In this document: positions 25,080 to 33,340 of the stretch, piece by piece | How positions within the stretch are numbered: the stretch's first letter is position 1 | How the letters are laid out: every line of letters begins with the position of its first letter | DNA from: Marinobacter salarius | GTDB lineage: Bacteria; Pseudomonadota; Gammaproteobacteria; Pseudomonadales; Oleiphilaceae | NCBI RefSeq assembly: GCF_032922745.1 | Contig: NZ_CP136693.1 | Span: 2,604,001 to 2,668,000 of the forward strand | Length of the DNA: 64,000 nt | Direction: 5' to 3' | Made by a program: the position numbers and the translations under genes | The notes under the pieces: generated by a model | Seen by the model: only the letters and a program-made list of their open reading frames with translations | What the model was told of the DNA's origin: nothing | Databases searched by the model: none

Positions 25080-26447
25080 TCAGATATCCCGTGCCTGTTG
25101 CGTGGCGTTGCCAATGTAAGAGCCTGGGGTAAGTTCCATCAGTTCCGCCTTGGCGGCATCGGGAATTTCCAGTGACTCCACAAAGGTCTTGATCACATCC
25201 GGTGTCATGGCTTTGCCACGGGTCAGCGCCTTCAACTTTTCGTAGGGCTTCTCGATGTTGTACCGGCGCATAACGGTCTGGATCGGCTCCGCCAGCACTT
25301 CCCAGGCGTGATCCAGGTCCTCGTCCAGGCGTGCCGGGTTGATTTCCAGCTTGCCCAGGCCTTTCAGGGAGGCCTCGTAGGCAATCAGGCTGTGTGCGAA
25401 ACCCACGCCGAGGTTGCGCAGAACCGTTGAGTCGGTCAGGTCACGCTGCCAACGGGAAATCGGCAGCTTGGCAGACAGGTGGCTGAACAGGGCGTTGGCG
25501 ATGCCCAGGTTGCCTTCAGAGTTCTCGAAATCAATTGGATTGACCTTATGGGGCATGGTGGACGAGCCCACTTCGCCTTCCACGGTTTTCTGCTTGAAGT
25601 AGCCCAGGGAGATGTAACCCCAGATATCCCGGTCCAGATCGATCAGAATGGTGTTGAATCGAGCAATGGCGTCGTAGAGCTCGGCGATGTAATCGTGGGG
25701 TTCAATCTGCGTGGTGTAAGGGTTCCAGTCCAGGCCCAGGCTTTCAATGAATTCCTTGGCGTTCTGGGCCCAGTCGATCGATGGGTAGGCAGACAGGTGG
25801 GCATTGTAGTTGCCCACGGCCCCGTTGATCTTGCCCATCAGCTCCACGGCGCGAATCTGTGTCACCTGTCGGCGCAAGCGGTGAACCACGTTGGCCAGTT
25901 CCTTGCCGACGGTGGAGGGCGAGGCCGTCTGGCCATGGGTGCGGGACAGCATGGGTTGTTCCGCGTGCTCATGGGCCAACTCTGCCAGCCGGTCAACGAT
26001 GCGCTCCATGGCTGGCAGCAGGCCGTGGTCCAGACCTTCGCGCAACATCAGGGCATGGGACAGGTTGTTGATGTCCTCGGAGGTGCAGGCAAAATGCACG
26101 AACTCAGTAACGGCGTGCAGTTCTGGAACCTCGGCAATCTTTTCCTTGATGAAGTATTCCACCGCCTTTACGTCATGGTTGGTGGTGCGTTCAATGCCCT
26201 TGATTCGTTCCGCGTCTGCCAGATTGAACTCTGAAATCATTCGATCCAGAAACTGGTTGGCGTCGGCAGAGAAGGCAGGCACCTCTGTGATGCCGGGGTG
26301 GGCCGCCAGTTTCTGCAGCCAGCGGAGCTCAACGGTCACGCGGTTCCTGATCAGGCCATATTCACTGAAAATGTCACGAAAAACGCTGACTTTACTGCCA
26401 TAGCGTCCATCGACCGGGGAAATGGCGGTCAGGGCGTTGAGTTCCAT
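25080..26447 (-). CDS. purB: Adenylosuccinate lyase
   Basis: PurB catalyses two steps: release of fumarate from SAICAR in IMP synthesis and from adenylosuccinate in AMP synthesis. The 455-residue protein is of the gammaproteobacterial type (E. coli 456). The fumarase-family signature SSTMPHKVNP lies near residue 295 with its catalytic serine loop, and the catalytic His is in SRTHGQTASPS near residue 170. It lies between hflD (upstream by 79 bases on the same strand) and roxA. guaB and guaA for the GMP branch are at the right end of the window. Confidence 0.98.
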   Translation of the reverse strand: MELNALTAISPVDGRYGSKVSVFRDIFSEYGLIRNRVTVELRWLQKLAAHPGITEVPAFSADANQFLDRMISEFNLADAERIKGIERTTNHDVKAVEYFIKEKIAEVPELHAVTEFVHFACTSEDINNLSHALMLREGLDHGLLPAMERIVDRLAELAHEHAEQPMLSRTHGQTASPSTVGKELANVVHRLRRQVTQIRAVELMGKINGAVGNYNAHLSAYPSIDWAQNAKEFIESLGLDWNPYTTQIEPHDYIAELYDAIARFNTILIDLDRDIWGYISLGYFKQKTVEGEVGSSTMPHKVNPIDFENSEGNLGIANALFSHLSAKLPISRWQRDLTDSTVLRNLGVGFAHSLIAYEASLKGLGKLEINPARLDEDLDHAWEVLAEPIQTVMRRYNIEKPYEKLKALTRGKAMTPDVIKTFVESLEIPDAAKAELMELTPGSYIGNATQQARDI

Positions 26448-26526
26448 CGAAAACCTCTCAAGTCATCAAAGATACGGTCAAAAGAAAAACTGGGGGCGCT
26501 TATGATACACCAGTGGTGGCCGGGAT

Positions 26527-27171
26527 TCAGTCGTAAACCGAGCGGTTTGCCTTCTCCGCCAACTCCCGGGCGGTCATGATGACCTTGCGGCGAGTGAAGA
26601 TAAGCTGCCAGCGGCGGCCGCCGGTCTGGTGCCAAAGGACGGCGGAGCGAATGCCGGCCAGTAACAGGGCACGTACCTTGGCCGCATTCTCCTCACGTTG
26701 AAGAATCGTGGGCTCACCGCTGACCTGGATACGCTGGCGGAAGGTGCTGATGGTGTCCGTGTAAATCGACGCCACGTTGGCAATCAGGTTGCTGTGGCTG
26801 TAGCCGAAATGGCTCGCGGTGTGCCGGGCCTGATCGATCCGACTGCCGACCACATCCAGCATATCGCTGTTTTGACGAAGCTTGGAAGAGAGGTTGATCA
26901 GGTTCAGCGCGTAACGCAGCACTTCAATGTCCTGTTGCTTGCTCTGTTGGCTCATTACGCTGGCGAGGGTGGAAAGACCTTCACGCAGATCCTTCAGTTC
27001 ACCGCCGAACACATCCAGGGTCGTTTCAGGCTGCGTCGCGAACAGCGAACGCAGGCAGGTTTCAAAGCTGGACTCCGCGCACTGCCCGGAATGGGCTATT
27101 TGCTGGACCAGAGCAGAGGCCTGGAAGACGCCCGCCAGAGCCAGGGTCTGGTCGTGTATCGATCGGCTCAT
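26527..27171 (-). CDS. hflD: High frequency lysogenization protein HflD homologue
   Basis: A 214-residue, mostly helical, membrane-associated protein of the HflD family. In E. coli HflD affects phage lambda CII stability; the cellular role is not known. The family is recognised from the N-terminus (TLALAGVFQASALVQQIA) and the fixed gene order mnmA-hflD-purB. Its ATG overlaps the mnmA stop by four bases (ATGA), so translation is coupled. No catalytic motif is visible. Confidence 0.9.
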   Translation of the reverse strand: MSRSIHDQTLALAGVFQASALVQQIAHSGQCAESSFETCLRSLFATQPETTLDVFGGELKDLREGLSTLASVMSQQSKQQDIEVLRYALNLINLSSKLRQNSDMLDVVGSRIDQARHTASHFGYSHSNLIANVASIYTDTISTFRQRIQVSGEPTILQREENAAKVRALLLAGIRSAVLWHQTGGRRWQLIFTRRKVIMTARELAEKANRSVYD

Positions 27172-28328
27172 GCGCCGGCTCCTTCCGCCTTGTTTTCGGT
27201 CCCTGTGGGCGCCTGCTCACCGTCACGCCAGGTTTGTTCGATAACGCCGCCACCAAGGCAGACCTCGTCATGGTAAAACACAACCGACTGGCCCGGAGTG
27301 ACGGCGCGCTGGGCATCGTCAAAGACAATCCTGAACCCGCTGTCCAGGGCTGTCACCGTGCAGTCCTGGTCCGGTTGGCGGTAGCGGGTCTTGGCTTTGC
27401 AGCGGAACTCCGCAGCCGGAGCGTCGCCGGCAATCCAGTCTACCGGACCGCTGATCAGTCCGCGGGCGAACAGCAGGGGGTGATGCTTGCCCTGAACGGC
27501 AACCAGTACGTTGCGGGACAGGTCTTTCTCCGCGACGTACCAGGGCTCGTCGCCAAACTCACTCAGGCCGCCAATGCCCAGACCCTGACGCTGGCCAATG
27601 GTGTGGTACATCAGGCCCTGATGGCGGCCGATCACCTGGCCATCGGGGGTCTCGATATTTCCGGGTTGCGCGGGAATGTACTGTTTGAGGAAATCCCGGA
27701 ACTTACGCTCCCCGATAAAGCAGATACCGGTGGAGTCTTTCTTGTCGTGGGTGATGAAGCCCTGTTCGGCGGCAATGCGCCGTACTTCCGGTTTTTCAAG
27801 CTCGCCCACTGGAAAGAGCGTGCGGGCAATACGTTCGCCGGAGACGGCGTGCAGGAAGTAGCTCTGGTCCTTATTGGGGTCAAGGCCCTTGAGCAGTTCG
27901 GCTCCGCCACTTCCGTCGTCCAGAGGACGCTGGCGAGTGTAGTGGCCGGTAGCAATGTAGTCGGCGCCCAGGGTAATGGCGTAATCGAGAAACGCCCGGA
28001 ACTTCACTTCCTTGTTGCAGAGGATATCGGGATTCGGGGTCCGGCCAGCCTTGTACTCCGACAGGAAGTGCTCGAATACCCGGTCCCAGTATTCCGCCGC
28101 GAAGCTGGCGGTGTGCAGCGTAATACCGATGGTTTCGGCCACTGCCTGAGCGTCCGCCAGGTCGGTCATGGCGGTGCAGTATTCGGTGCCGTCATCCTCG
28201 TCCCAGTTTTTCATGAACAGGCCTTCCACCTGGTAACCCTGGTCCTTCAGGAGCCAGGCTGCCACGGAAGAGTCTACGCCGCCGGACATGCCGACAATCA
28301 CTCGGGTATTTTCAGGTGCTTTAGTCAT
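27168..28328 (-). CDS. mnmA: tRNA-specific 2-thiouridylase MnmA
   Basis: MnmA adds sulfur to U34 of tRNAs for Lys, Glu and Gln, using persulfide delivered by the TusA-E relay. The 386-residue protein has the PP-loop GMSGGVDSSV near residue 13. The catalytic cysteine pair lies in ILCNKEVKF (near 108) and STGICFIGER (near 208). The C-terminal RNA-binding beta-barrel is present. I use the ATG at 28328 because it is closest to the PP-loop; an upstream in-frame ATG at 28367 is possible. A TusA protein is encoded elsewhere in the window. Confidence 0.97.
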   Translation of the reverse strand: MTKAPENTRVIVGMSGGVDSSVAAWLLKDQGYQVEGLFMKNWDEDDGTEYCTAMTDLADAQAVAETIGITLHTASFAAEYWDRVFEHFLSEYKAGRTPNPDILCNKEVKFRAFLDYAITLGADYIATGHYTRQRPLDDGSGGAELLKGLDPNKDQSYFLHAVSGERIARTLFPVGELEKPEVRRIAAEQGFITHDKKDSTGICFIGERKFRDFLKQYIPAQPGNIETPDGQVIGRHQGLMYHTIGQRQGLGIGGLSEFGDEPWYVAEKDLSRNVLVAVQGKHHPLLFARGLISGPVDWIAGDAPAAEFRCKAKTRYRQPDQDCTVTALDSGFRIVFDDAQRAVTPGQSVVFYHDEVCLGGGVIEQTWRDGEQAPTGTENKAEGAGA

Positions 28329-28377
28329 GTCTGGGTCTGTCTGGGTCAAAGGGGCGGATTCTAGCATTTAAGCCAGG

Positions 28378-28827
28378 TTACGTCTGCGGCTCGACAATGA
28401 CATCCAGGGGAAAGCGGCGTCCGTTTCGGTAATCTTCTATGCATTGCATGACCAGAGGGCTCCGAAGCTTGTCGGCGTGTGAGCGGATTTCACCGGGTGT
28501 TAACCAGTGGGCGGCGATAATGCCGTCGTCCAGTTCATCGGTCACGCGGTTCAGGGCCTTGGCCGAGAAGCAAAACCGGTAATAGGTAACGCCGTTCGCC
28601 GGTGCCTTATAGGTGTAGACGCCAAGGAAGTGTTCAGGTGTCACCTCCCAGCCAGTCTCCTCCAGGGTTTCCCGCTGGGCGGCGTCAAGAATTTTTTCGC
28701 CTTCCTCTACGTGGCCCGCGGGCTGGTTCAACACCACTTGGCCATGGCTGAGCTCCTCAACCAGCAAAAAACGGCCCTGGTCATCTTCAACAATAACGGC
28801 GACTGTGGCGTGGGGTGTCCAGGTCAT
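28378..28827 (-). CDS. nudJ: NUDIX hydrolase, NudJ-like phosphatase
   Basis: A 149-residue NUDIX protein with the box GHVEEGEKILDAAQRETLEE (about residues 38-57), with the Arg-Glu and Glu-Glu pairs intact. Position before mnmA and length match E. coli NudJ, which hydrolyses nucleoside di/triphosphates and HMP-pyrophosphate in vitro. The substrate is not deducible. Its ATG overlaps the stop of rluE by four bases and mnmA follows after 49 bases, so rluE-nudJ-mnmA-hflD-purB-roxA may be one unit. Confidence 0.88.
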   Translation of the reverse strand: MTWTPHATVAVIVEDDQGRFLLVEELSHGQVVLNQPAGHVEEGEKILDAAQRETLEETGWEVTPEHFLGVYTYKAPANGVTYYRFCFSAKALNRVTDELDDGIIAAHWLTPGEIRSHADKLRSPLVMQCIEDYRNGRRFPLDVIVEPQT

Positions 28828-29465
28828 GGGCGGGGGCGCCTCCGGGGTGGGTGTTTGCGAAATTTCGCCGGCTTCCGCGCCGCATTTCCTGGCGGGGGTG
28901 CAGGCGCATGTACGGATGTCGCCCTGTATTCGCCGGGCGCAAGCCCGTCCAGGGTCCAGTCTCCAATACCATAGCGAATCAATCGCAGGGTAGGGAAGCC
29001 AACTGCCGCTGTCATGCGACGGACCTGCCGATTCTTACCTTCGGTAATGGTGATCTTAACCCAACTCGTGGGGATTGATGCCCGATGCCGCACTGGCGGG
29101 TTTCTGGGCCAGATCTCCGGTGGTGCCATCGTTGATATTTCGGCTGGGCGAGTTTTACCGTCTTTCAGTTCCACGCCTTCGCGCAGCTGTTTCAGCGCCG
29201 TTTCGCTGATCTCGCCTTCAACCTGAACCCAATACGTTTTTGGCATTTTCAGTCGCGGAGAGGCGATTCGCTGTTGCAGCTGTCCGTCATCCGTTAGCAG
29301 CAGGAGGCCTTCCGAGTCATAGTCAAGCCTGCCGGCAGGGTAGACAGCGGGAATAGTAAGCCAGTCGGCGAGGGTGGCGCGGAGGGTGCCGTCCGTACCG
29401 CCTTTCTCGTCGGTAAATTGGCAAAGAACCCGGAACGGTTTGTTGAACAGAATCAGCGTTGCCAT
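28824..29465 (-). CDS. rluE: 23S rRNA pseudouridine synthase RluE-like
   Basis: A 213-residue RsuA-family pseudouridine synthase, closest to RluE, which makes pseudouridine 2457 of 23S rRNA. The catalytic aspartate is in AGRLDYDSEGLLLL near residue 43; NRQVRRMTAAVGFPTLRLIR is the second family block. The C-terminal 25 residues are basic and Pro-rich, an unusual tail that could bind RNA. No S4 domain is present, as in RluE. The start is uncertain: ATG at 29465 or 29513; neither has a strong ribosome site. It overlaps nudJ by four bases. Confidence 0.88.
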   Translation of the reverse strand: MATLILFNKPFRVLCQFTDEKGGTDGTLRATLADWLTIPAVYPAGRLDYDSEGLLLLTDDGQLQQRIASPRLKMPKTYWVQVEGEISETALKQLREGVELKDGKTRPAEISTMAPPEIWPRNPPVRHRASIPTSWVKITITEGKNRQVRRMTAAVGFPTLRLIRYGIGDWTLDGLAPGEYRATSVHAPAPPPGNAARKPAKFRKHPPRRRPRP

Positions 29466-29544
29466 CGTGGCAAATGAACCTCGATTTGGGGAATCGAATT
29501 TGAAAAGGCGCATTATGCCAGAAGAAAACGAAGGGAGGGGTTAC

Positions 29545-29574
29545 ACCCCAGGGCTCGGTACCCCAGGGCCCGGT
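29545..29574. repeat. Two adjacent 15-base direct repeats
   Basis: Two copies of ACCCCAGGGC(T/C)CGGT stand directly next to each other (29545-29559 and 29560-29574), differing at one base, and a degenerate third partial copy follows. They lie in the 210 bases between rluE and cspD. No protein signal was found there. The function is unknown. Confidence 0.6.
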
Positions 29575-29675
29575 CGCCCCAACCGGTATCGGAACGACCG
29601 AACGTCCGGACGTAGACTGTCTTGCCGGTCATAGCGAGCCGGTGTTGTCTGCCCGGGCTGTGGCAGCGTCAGCAT

Positions 29676-29999
29676 TCAGGCGTTAGCTGCGCGGGGCTGA
29701 TCCTGGTATCCGCTGTCTTGATCCCGTTCCACGTCGTCATCGCTGCCGGATGCCTTTTCAGAAGAGTTCTCCGGTGAGCTCTGCTTCCGTGGCTGCTCCT
29801 CTGGGACAATGTTGACCGCGTGGATCCCCTTGTCGCTAGGCTTTTTATCGAAGGTGACGGCCTGGCCGGCCTTTAAGGTTTTGTAACCTTCCATTTGCAC
29901 TGAAGAGAAGTGAGCAAACAGATCGTCACTGCAGCCTTCCTCGATAATGAAGCCATAACCCTTGGCATTGTTGAACCACTTTACCTTGCCTCTTGGCAT
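29676..29999 (-). CDS. cspD: Cold-shock-like protein CspD with an acidic tail
   Basis: A 107-residue protein with an N-terminal cold-shock domain (1-68) and a 39-residue acidic, Ser-, Glu- and Asp-rich disordered tail. RNP1-like KGYGFI and RNP2-like LFAHF are present. CspD inhibits DNA replication in stationary phase in E. coli. The gene is divergent from clpS, as in E. coli and Pseudomonas. The ATG at 29999 has GGGGAG six bases upstream; the frame runs further up to 30071 without support. Confidence 0.92.
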   Translation of the reverse strand: MPRGKVKWFNNAKGYGFIIEEGCSDDLFAHFSSVQMEGYKTLKAGQAVTFDKKPSDKGIHAVNIVPEEQPRKQSSPENSSEKASGSDDDVERDQDSGYQDQPRAANA

Positions 30000-30315
30000 G
30001 ATGAACTCCCCTGTTCTTTCACTGTCAGTGTCTTTGTTATTGATATTATTACCGAGCGTTTCGCCTTGCACGGATTGCAGCCTGTTACAGGCTTCTTACG
30101 CCAATTTACAATATTTTACATTGCTATCGTACTGTTGACCAATATTCGCTCAGAGTCAATAGCAGTTATAGCCGGAATGTATGGTTGAACCGGGGCCGGA
30201 GCCTGTATCATGGCGATATTGATAACCAGCGCACGCCCGGTTACCGGAGGTACCTTGAAAACCGGGCGGCAGACAACCATCTTTAAGCAGAGGCACCGAT
30301 TTCCGGTAAAGAATC
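30000..30315. promoter_or_regulatory. cspD-clpS divergent intergenic region (316 bases)
   Basis: No gene was found here. On the minus strand a possible cspD promoter is TTGGTC (30137-30142), 18 bases, then TAAAAT (30113-30118); this would give a leader of about 105 bases with a short AGCCTG/CAGGCT hairpin (near 30078-30092). For clpS a TTGACC -35-like box (30135-30140) overlaps it on the plus strand, but no good -10 is seen. Confidence is for the region being regulatory rather than coding. Confidence 0.5.
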
Positions 30316-30675
30316 ATGCGGACTATCCAGAATTCTCTACTAGTATTAAGTCAGGGGGAGGACGAACAACCAGGGCGTCAGGACGATGTCAGCGTTGCTC
30401 CCGAGAAGCCCGCCCTCAAGCGCCCCGCGCGCTTCAGGGTTCTGCTTCTGAACGACGATTACACACCCATGGATTTCGTTGTGGATGTGTTGATGACATT
30501 CTTCGGTATGAACGAAGAAAAGGCGACGCAGGTGATGCTGCTCGTCCATACGCAGGGAAAGGCTGTATGCGGGGTATATACCCGGGACATCGCGGAAACA
30601 AAGGCGGCACAGGTGAACCAGTATTCCTCGGAATGCGAACATCCGCTCCTTTGCGAGATTGAACGTGCGGACTGA
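30316..30675 (+). CDS. clpS: ATP-dependent Clp protease adaptor ClpS
   Basis: ClpS binds N-degron proteins and hands them to ClpAP. The 119-residue protein has a variable N-terminal arm (about 1-40) that enters ClpA, then the core beginning FRVLLLNDDYTPMDFVVDVL. The N-degron pocket residues are in NDDYTPMDFV and the VMLLVHTQGKAVCGVY block. Its partner clpA follows after 18 bases. The two transferases that create N-degrons, aat and bpt, lie just beyond clpA. Confidence 0.96.
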   Translation: MRTIQNSLLVLSQGEDEQPGRQDDVSVAPEKPALKRPARFRVLLLNDDYTPMDFVVDVLMTFFGMNEEKATQVMLLVHTQGKAVCGVYTRDIAETKAAQVNQYSSECEHPLLCEIERAD

Positions 30676-30693
30676 TAGACCTTGGGGTGGCCC

Positions 30694-32964
30694 ATGCTGA
30701 GCAAAGATCTTGAAATTACACTGAATACGGCTTTCAAAAGTGCCCGCGACAAGCGTCATGAGTTCATGACCGTCGAGCATCTTTTGCTGGCCTTGCTCGA
30801 CAACGAATCGGCAGTGGGCGTCCTGAAAGCATGCGGTGCAGATCTGGCCCGGCTTCAGGAAGAACTCGTAGAGTTTGTGGATTCAACCACACCACTGATC
30901 CCCAGCAACGACAGCGAGCGGGAAACGCAACCCACGCTCGGATTCCAGCGCGTGCTTCAGCGTGCTGTTTTTCACGTACAATCCTCTGGCAAGAAGGAGG
31001 TGACCGGTGCCAATGTGCTGGTGGCCATCTTCAGTGAGCAGGAGAGCCAGGCAGTTTATGTACTTAAGAAGCAGAGCATCGCCCGCATTGATGTGGTGAA
31101 CTTTGTTTCCCATGGTATCTCGCGCGTTCAGGGTGCCGAAGATCAGGAGGGCCCCGACCAGGCGTCCCACGATGAAGCCGCTGAAGAAGGTGGCGCGTCA
31201 CGCCCGCTGGAAAGCTACGCAACCAACCTGAATGATCAGGCACGACAGGGCCGCATTGATCCGCTGATCGGCCGTGAACACGAAGTCGAGCGGGTAGTGC
31301 AGATACTGGTTCGTCGTCGCAAGAACAATCCGCTCCTGGTGGGCGAAGCTGGCGTGGGAAAGACTGCGATTGCCGAAGGCCTTGCCAAGCGCATCGTGGA
31401 TAGCCAGGTGCCGGAGATCATTTCCGATGCAGTGGTCTATTCACTCGACCTTGGTGCTCTGCTGGCTGGTACCAAGTACCGCGGTGATTTCGAGAAGCGG
31501 CTGAAGGGGCTGCTGGCGGAATTGAAGAAAGAGAAGCATGCGATTCTGTTCATCGATGAGATTCACACCATCATCGGTGCCGGGTCCGCATCCGGCGGTG
31601 TGATGGATGCCTCCAACCTGCTCAAGCCGATGCTGAGTTCAGGGGAAATCCGTTGCATTGGTTCCACGACCTTCCAGGAATTCCGTGGCATTTTCGAGAA
31701 GGACAGCGCGCTGGCTCGCCGTTTCCAGAAGATTGATGTGAACGAACCCAGCGTTGAGGATACCTATCAGATCCTCAAGGGGCTGAAGTCCCATTTCGAG
31801 AGGCACCATGACCTGAAGTACACCGACCAGGCACTGCGTGTGGCGGCGGAGCTGTCTGAGCGTTACATCACCGACCGTCACCTGCCGGATAAGGCCATTG
31901 ACGTGATCGACGAAGCCGGTGCTCATCAGCGTCTGCTGGCGGCGTCCAAGCGTAAGAAGACAATCGACGTGTCGGAAATCGAGGACGTGGTGGCCAACAT
32001 CGCCCGCATTCCTCCGAAGAACGTCTCCACCAGCGACAAGGACCTGCTGCGCAATCTGGAGCGGGATCTCAAGATGGTGGTCTTCGGGCAAGACCCGGCC
32101 ATCGAATCGTTGTCCACCGCCATCAAGCTGGCCCGTGCCGGCCTGAAGGCGCCGGAGAAGCCGGAAGGTGCCTTCCTGTTTGCCGGCCCCACGGGTGTGG
32201 GCAAGACCGAAGTCACCAAGCAACTGGCCAAGGTATTGGGTATTGAGCTGGTGCGCTTCGACATGTCCGAGTATATGGAACGGCATACGGTGTCCCGGTT
32301 GATCGGCGCGCCTCCGGGCTATGTCGGGTACGACCAGGGTGGTCTGCTGACGGAATCCGTCAGCAAGCATCCGCATTGCGTGCTGTTGCTGGATGAGATC
32401 GAGAAGGCTCATCCGGAGGTCTTTAACTTGCTGCTGCAGGTGATGGATCACGGTACGCTCACGGATAACAACGGTCGTAAGGCAGATTTCCGTCATGTGA
32501 TCCTGGTGATGACCACTAACGCCGGTGCCGAAAGCATGGCCCGTCGTTCCATTGGCTTCAGCGAGCAGGACCACAGCACGGATGGTATGGAAATCATTTC
32601 CAAGACCTTCACGCCGGAGTTCCGCAACCGCCTGGATAGCATTATCCAGTTCGGTGATCTCCAGCCGGCCACCATCACCCACGTGGTGGACAAGTTCCTG
32701 ACCGAACTTCAGGCACAGCTGGATGAGAAGCATGTGGTGCTCCACGTGGATGACGCCGCGAAAGAGTGGCTGGCAGAGAAGGGCTACGACGTCACTATGG
32801 GCGCGCGCCCAATGGCACGTCTGATCCAGGACAAGATCAAGCGCCCCTTGGCGGAACAGATATTGTTCGGTCGGTTGTCAGAACACGGCGGCGATGTCCA
32901 CATTCACCTCAAGGATGGCGAACTGCAATTTGAGTATGAGGACGAGCCTGCGGAAGCGGTTTAG
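30694..32964 (+). CDS. clpA: ATP-dependent Clp protease ATP-binding subunit ClpA
   Basis: ClpA is the AAA+ unfoldase of the ClpAP protease. The 756-residue protein has an N domain (1-145) and two AAA modules: Walker A GEAGVGKTAI (about 213-222) with Walker B ILFIDEIHT, and Walker A GPTGVGKTEV (about 494-503) with Walker B LLLDEIEKAH. A family IGF loop that docks ClpP is seen as SIGFSEQD. I choose the ATG at 30694; a TTG start at 30682 is possible, and GGGGTGG lies before the ATG. It ends at a strong hairpin shared with infA. Confidence 0.98.
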   Translation: MLSKDLEITLNTAFKSARDKRHEFMTVEHLLLALLDNESAVGVLKACGADLARLQEELVEFVDSTTPLIPSNDSERETQPTLGFQRVLQRAVFHVQSSGKKEVTGANVLVAIFSEQESQAVYVLKKQSIARIDVVNFVSHGISRVQGAEDQEGPDQASHDEAAEEGGASRPLESYATNLNDQARQGRIDPLIGREHEVERVVQILVRRRKNNPLLVGEAGVGKTAIAEGLAKRIVDSQVPEIISDAVVYSLDLGALLAGTKYRGDFEKRLKGLLAELKKEKHAILFIDEIHTIIGAGSASGGVMDASNLLKPMLSSGEIRCIGSTTFQEFRGIFEKDSALARRFQKIDVNEPSVEDTYQILKGLKSHFERHHDLKYTDQALRVAAELSERYITDRHLPDKAIDVIDEAGAHQRLLAASKRKKTIDVSEIEDVVANIARIPPKNVSTSDKDLLRNLERDLKMVVFGQDPAIESLSTAIKLARAGLKAPEKPEGAFLFAGPTGVGKTEVTKQLAKVLGIELVRFDMSEYMERHTVSRLIGAPPGYVGYDQGGLLTESVSKHPHCVLLLDEIEKAHPEVFNLLLQVMDHGTLTDNNGRKADFRHVILVMTTNAGAESMARRSIGFSEQDHSTDGMEIISKTFTPEFRNRLDSIIQFGDLQPATITHVVDKFLTELQAQLDEKHVVLHVDDAAKEWLAEKGYDVTMGARPMARLIQDKIKRPLAEQILFGRLSEHGGDVHIHLKDGELQFEYEDEPAEAV

Positions 32965-32997
32965 GAAAGCGGAACCAGGTTTGGCTGTAAGATAAAG

Positions 32998-33029
32998 AAA
33001 GGCCCCGGTGGTGACACCGGGGCCTTTTT
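32998..33029. terminator. Bidirectional intrinsic terminator between clpA and infA
   Basis: A perfect 10-base-pair GC-rich stem GGCCCCGGTG/CACCGGGGCC (33001-33010 and 33015-33024) with a GTGA loop is followed by TTTTTA on the plus strand and preceded by AAAGAAA, which gives a T run on the minus strand. It therefore serves both the rightward clpS-clpA message and the leftward infA message, which converge here. Confidence 0.92.
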
Positions 33030-33043
33030 ACGTCACAAGGCTA

Positions 33044-33262
33044 TCAACGAGCGCGGTAAACGATGCGCCCTTTGCTCAGATCGTACGGGGTCAGCTCCAC
33101 CTTGACCTTGTCGCCTGTCAGAATGCGGATGTAGTTCTTGCGCATCTTGCCAGAAATGTGAGCGGTCACAATATGGCCGTTTTCGAGTTCAACCCGGAAC
33201 ATGGTGTTTGGAAGCGTATCAACAATAACGCCTTCCATTTCAATAGCATCGGACTTCGCCAT
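33044..33262 (-). CDS. infA: Translation initiation factor IF-1
   Basis: A 72-residue S1-like OB-fold protein (MAKSDAIEMEGVIVDTLPN) identical in length to E. coli IF-1. It binds the 30S A site and helps IF-2 and IF-3 in initiation. It converges on clpA and lies downstream of bpt on the same strand, with a gap of 78 bases that carries its own likely promoter. The order clpA-infA-bpt-aat is conserved in Pseudomonas. Confidence 0.98.
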   Translation of the reverse strand: MAKSDAIEMEGVIVDTLPNTMFRVELENGHIVTAHISGKMRKNYIRILTGDKVKVELTPYDLSKGRIVYRAR

Positions 33263-33300
33263 TCAGTAAAAACCTCGTAAATTGGCTTGCTGTGATTTTA

Positions 33301-33338
33301 AATTGCGCAATTCTGCCTGATTTACCGCCATTTGGCAA
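33301..33338 (-). promoter_or_regulatory. infA promoter with overlapping 12-base palindrome
   Basis: On the minus strand TTGCCA (33333-33338), a 17-base spacer and CAGAAT (33310-33315) make a plausible promoter directly after the bpt stop. A perfect palindrome AATTGCGCAATT (33301-33312) covers the end of the -10 and the likely start site. This may let infA be expressed apart from aat-bpt. Confidence 0.42.
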
Positions 33339-33340
33339 AA

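Noticed and set aside
27234..28364. Open frame of 376 codons opposite mnmA
   Set aside because: Covers mnmA exactly on the other strand; no domain or start signal.
31639..32745. Open frame of 368 codons opposite clpA
   Set aside because: Antisense shadow of clpA with no domain, no ribosome site and a shadow-type composition.
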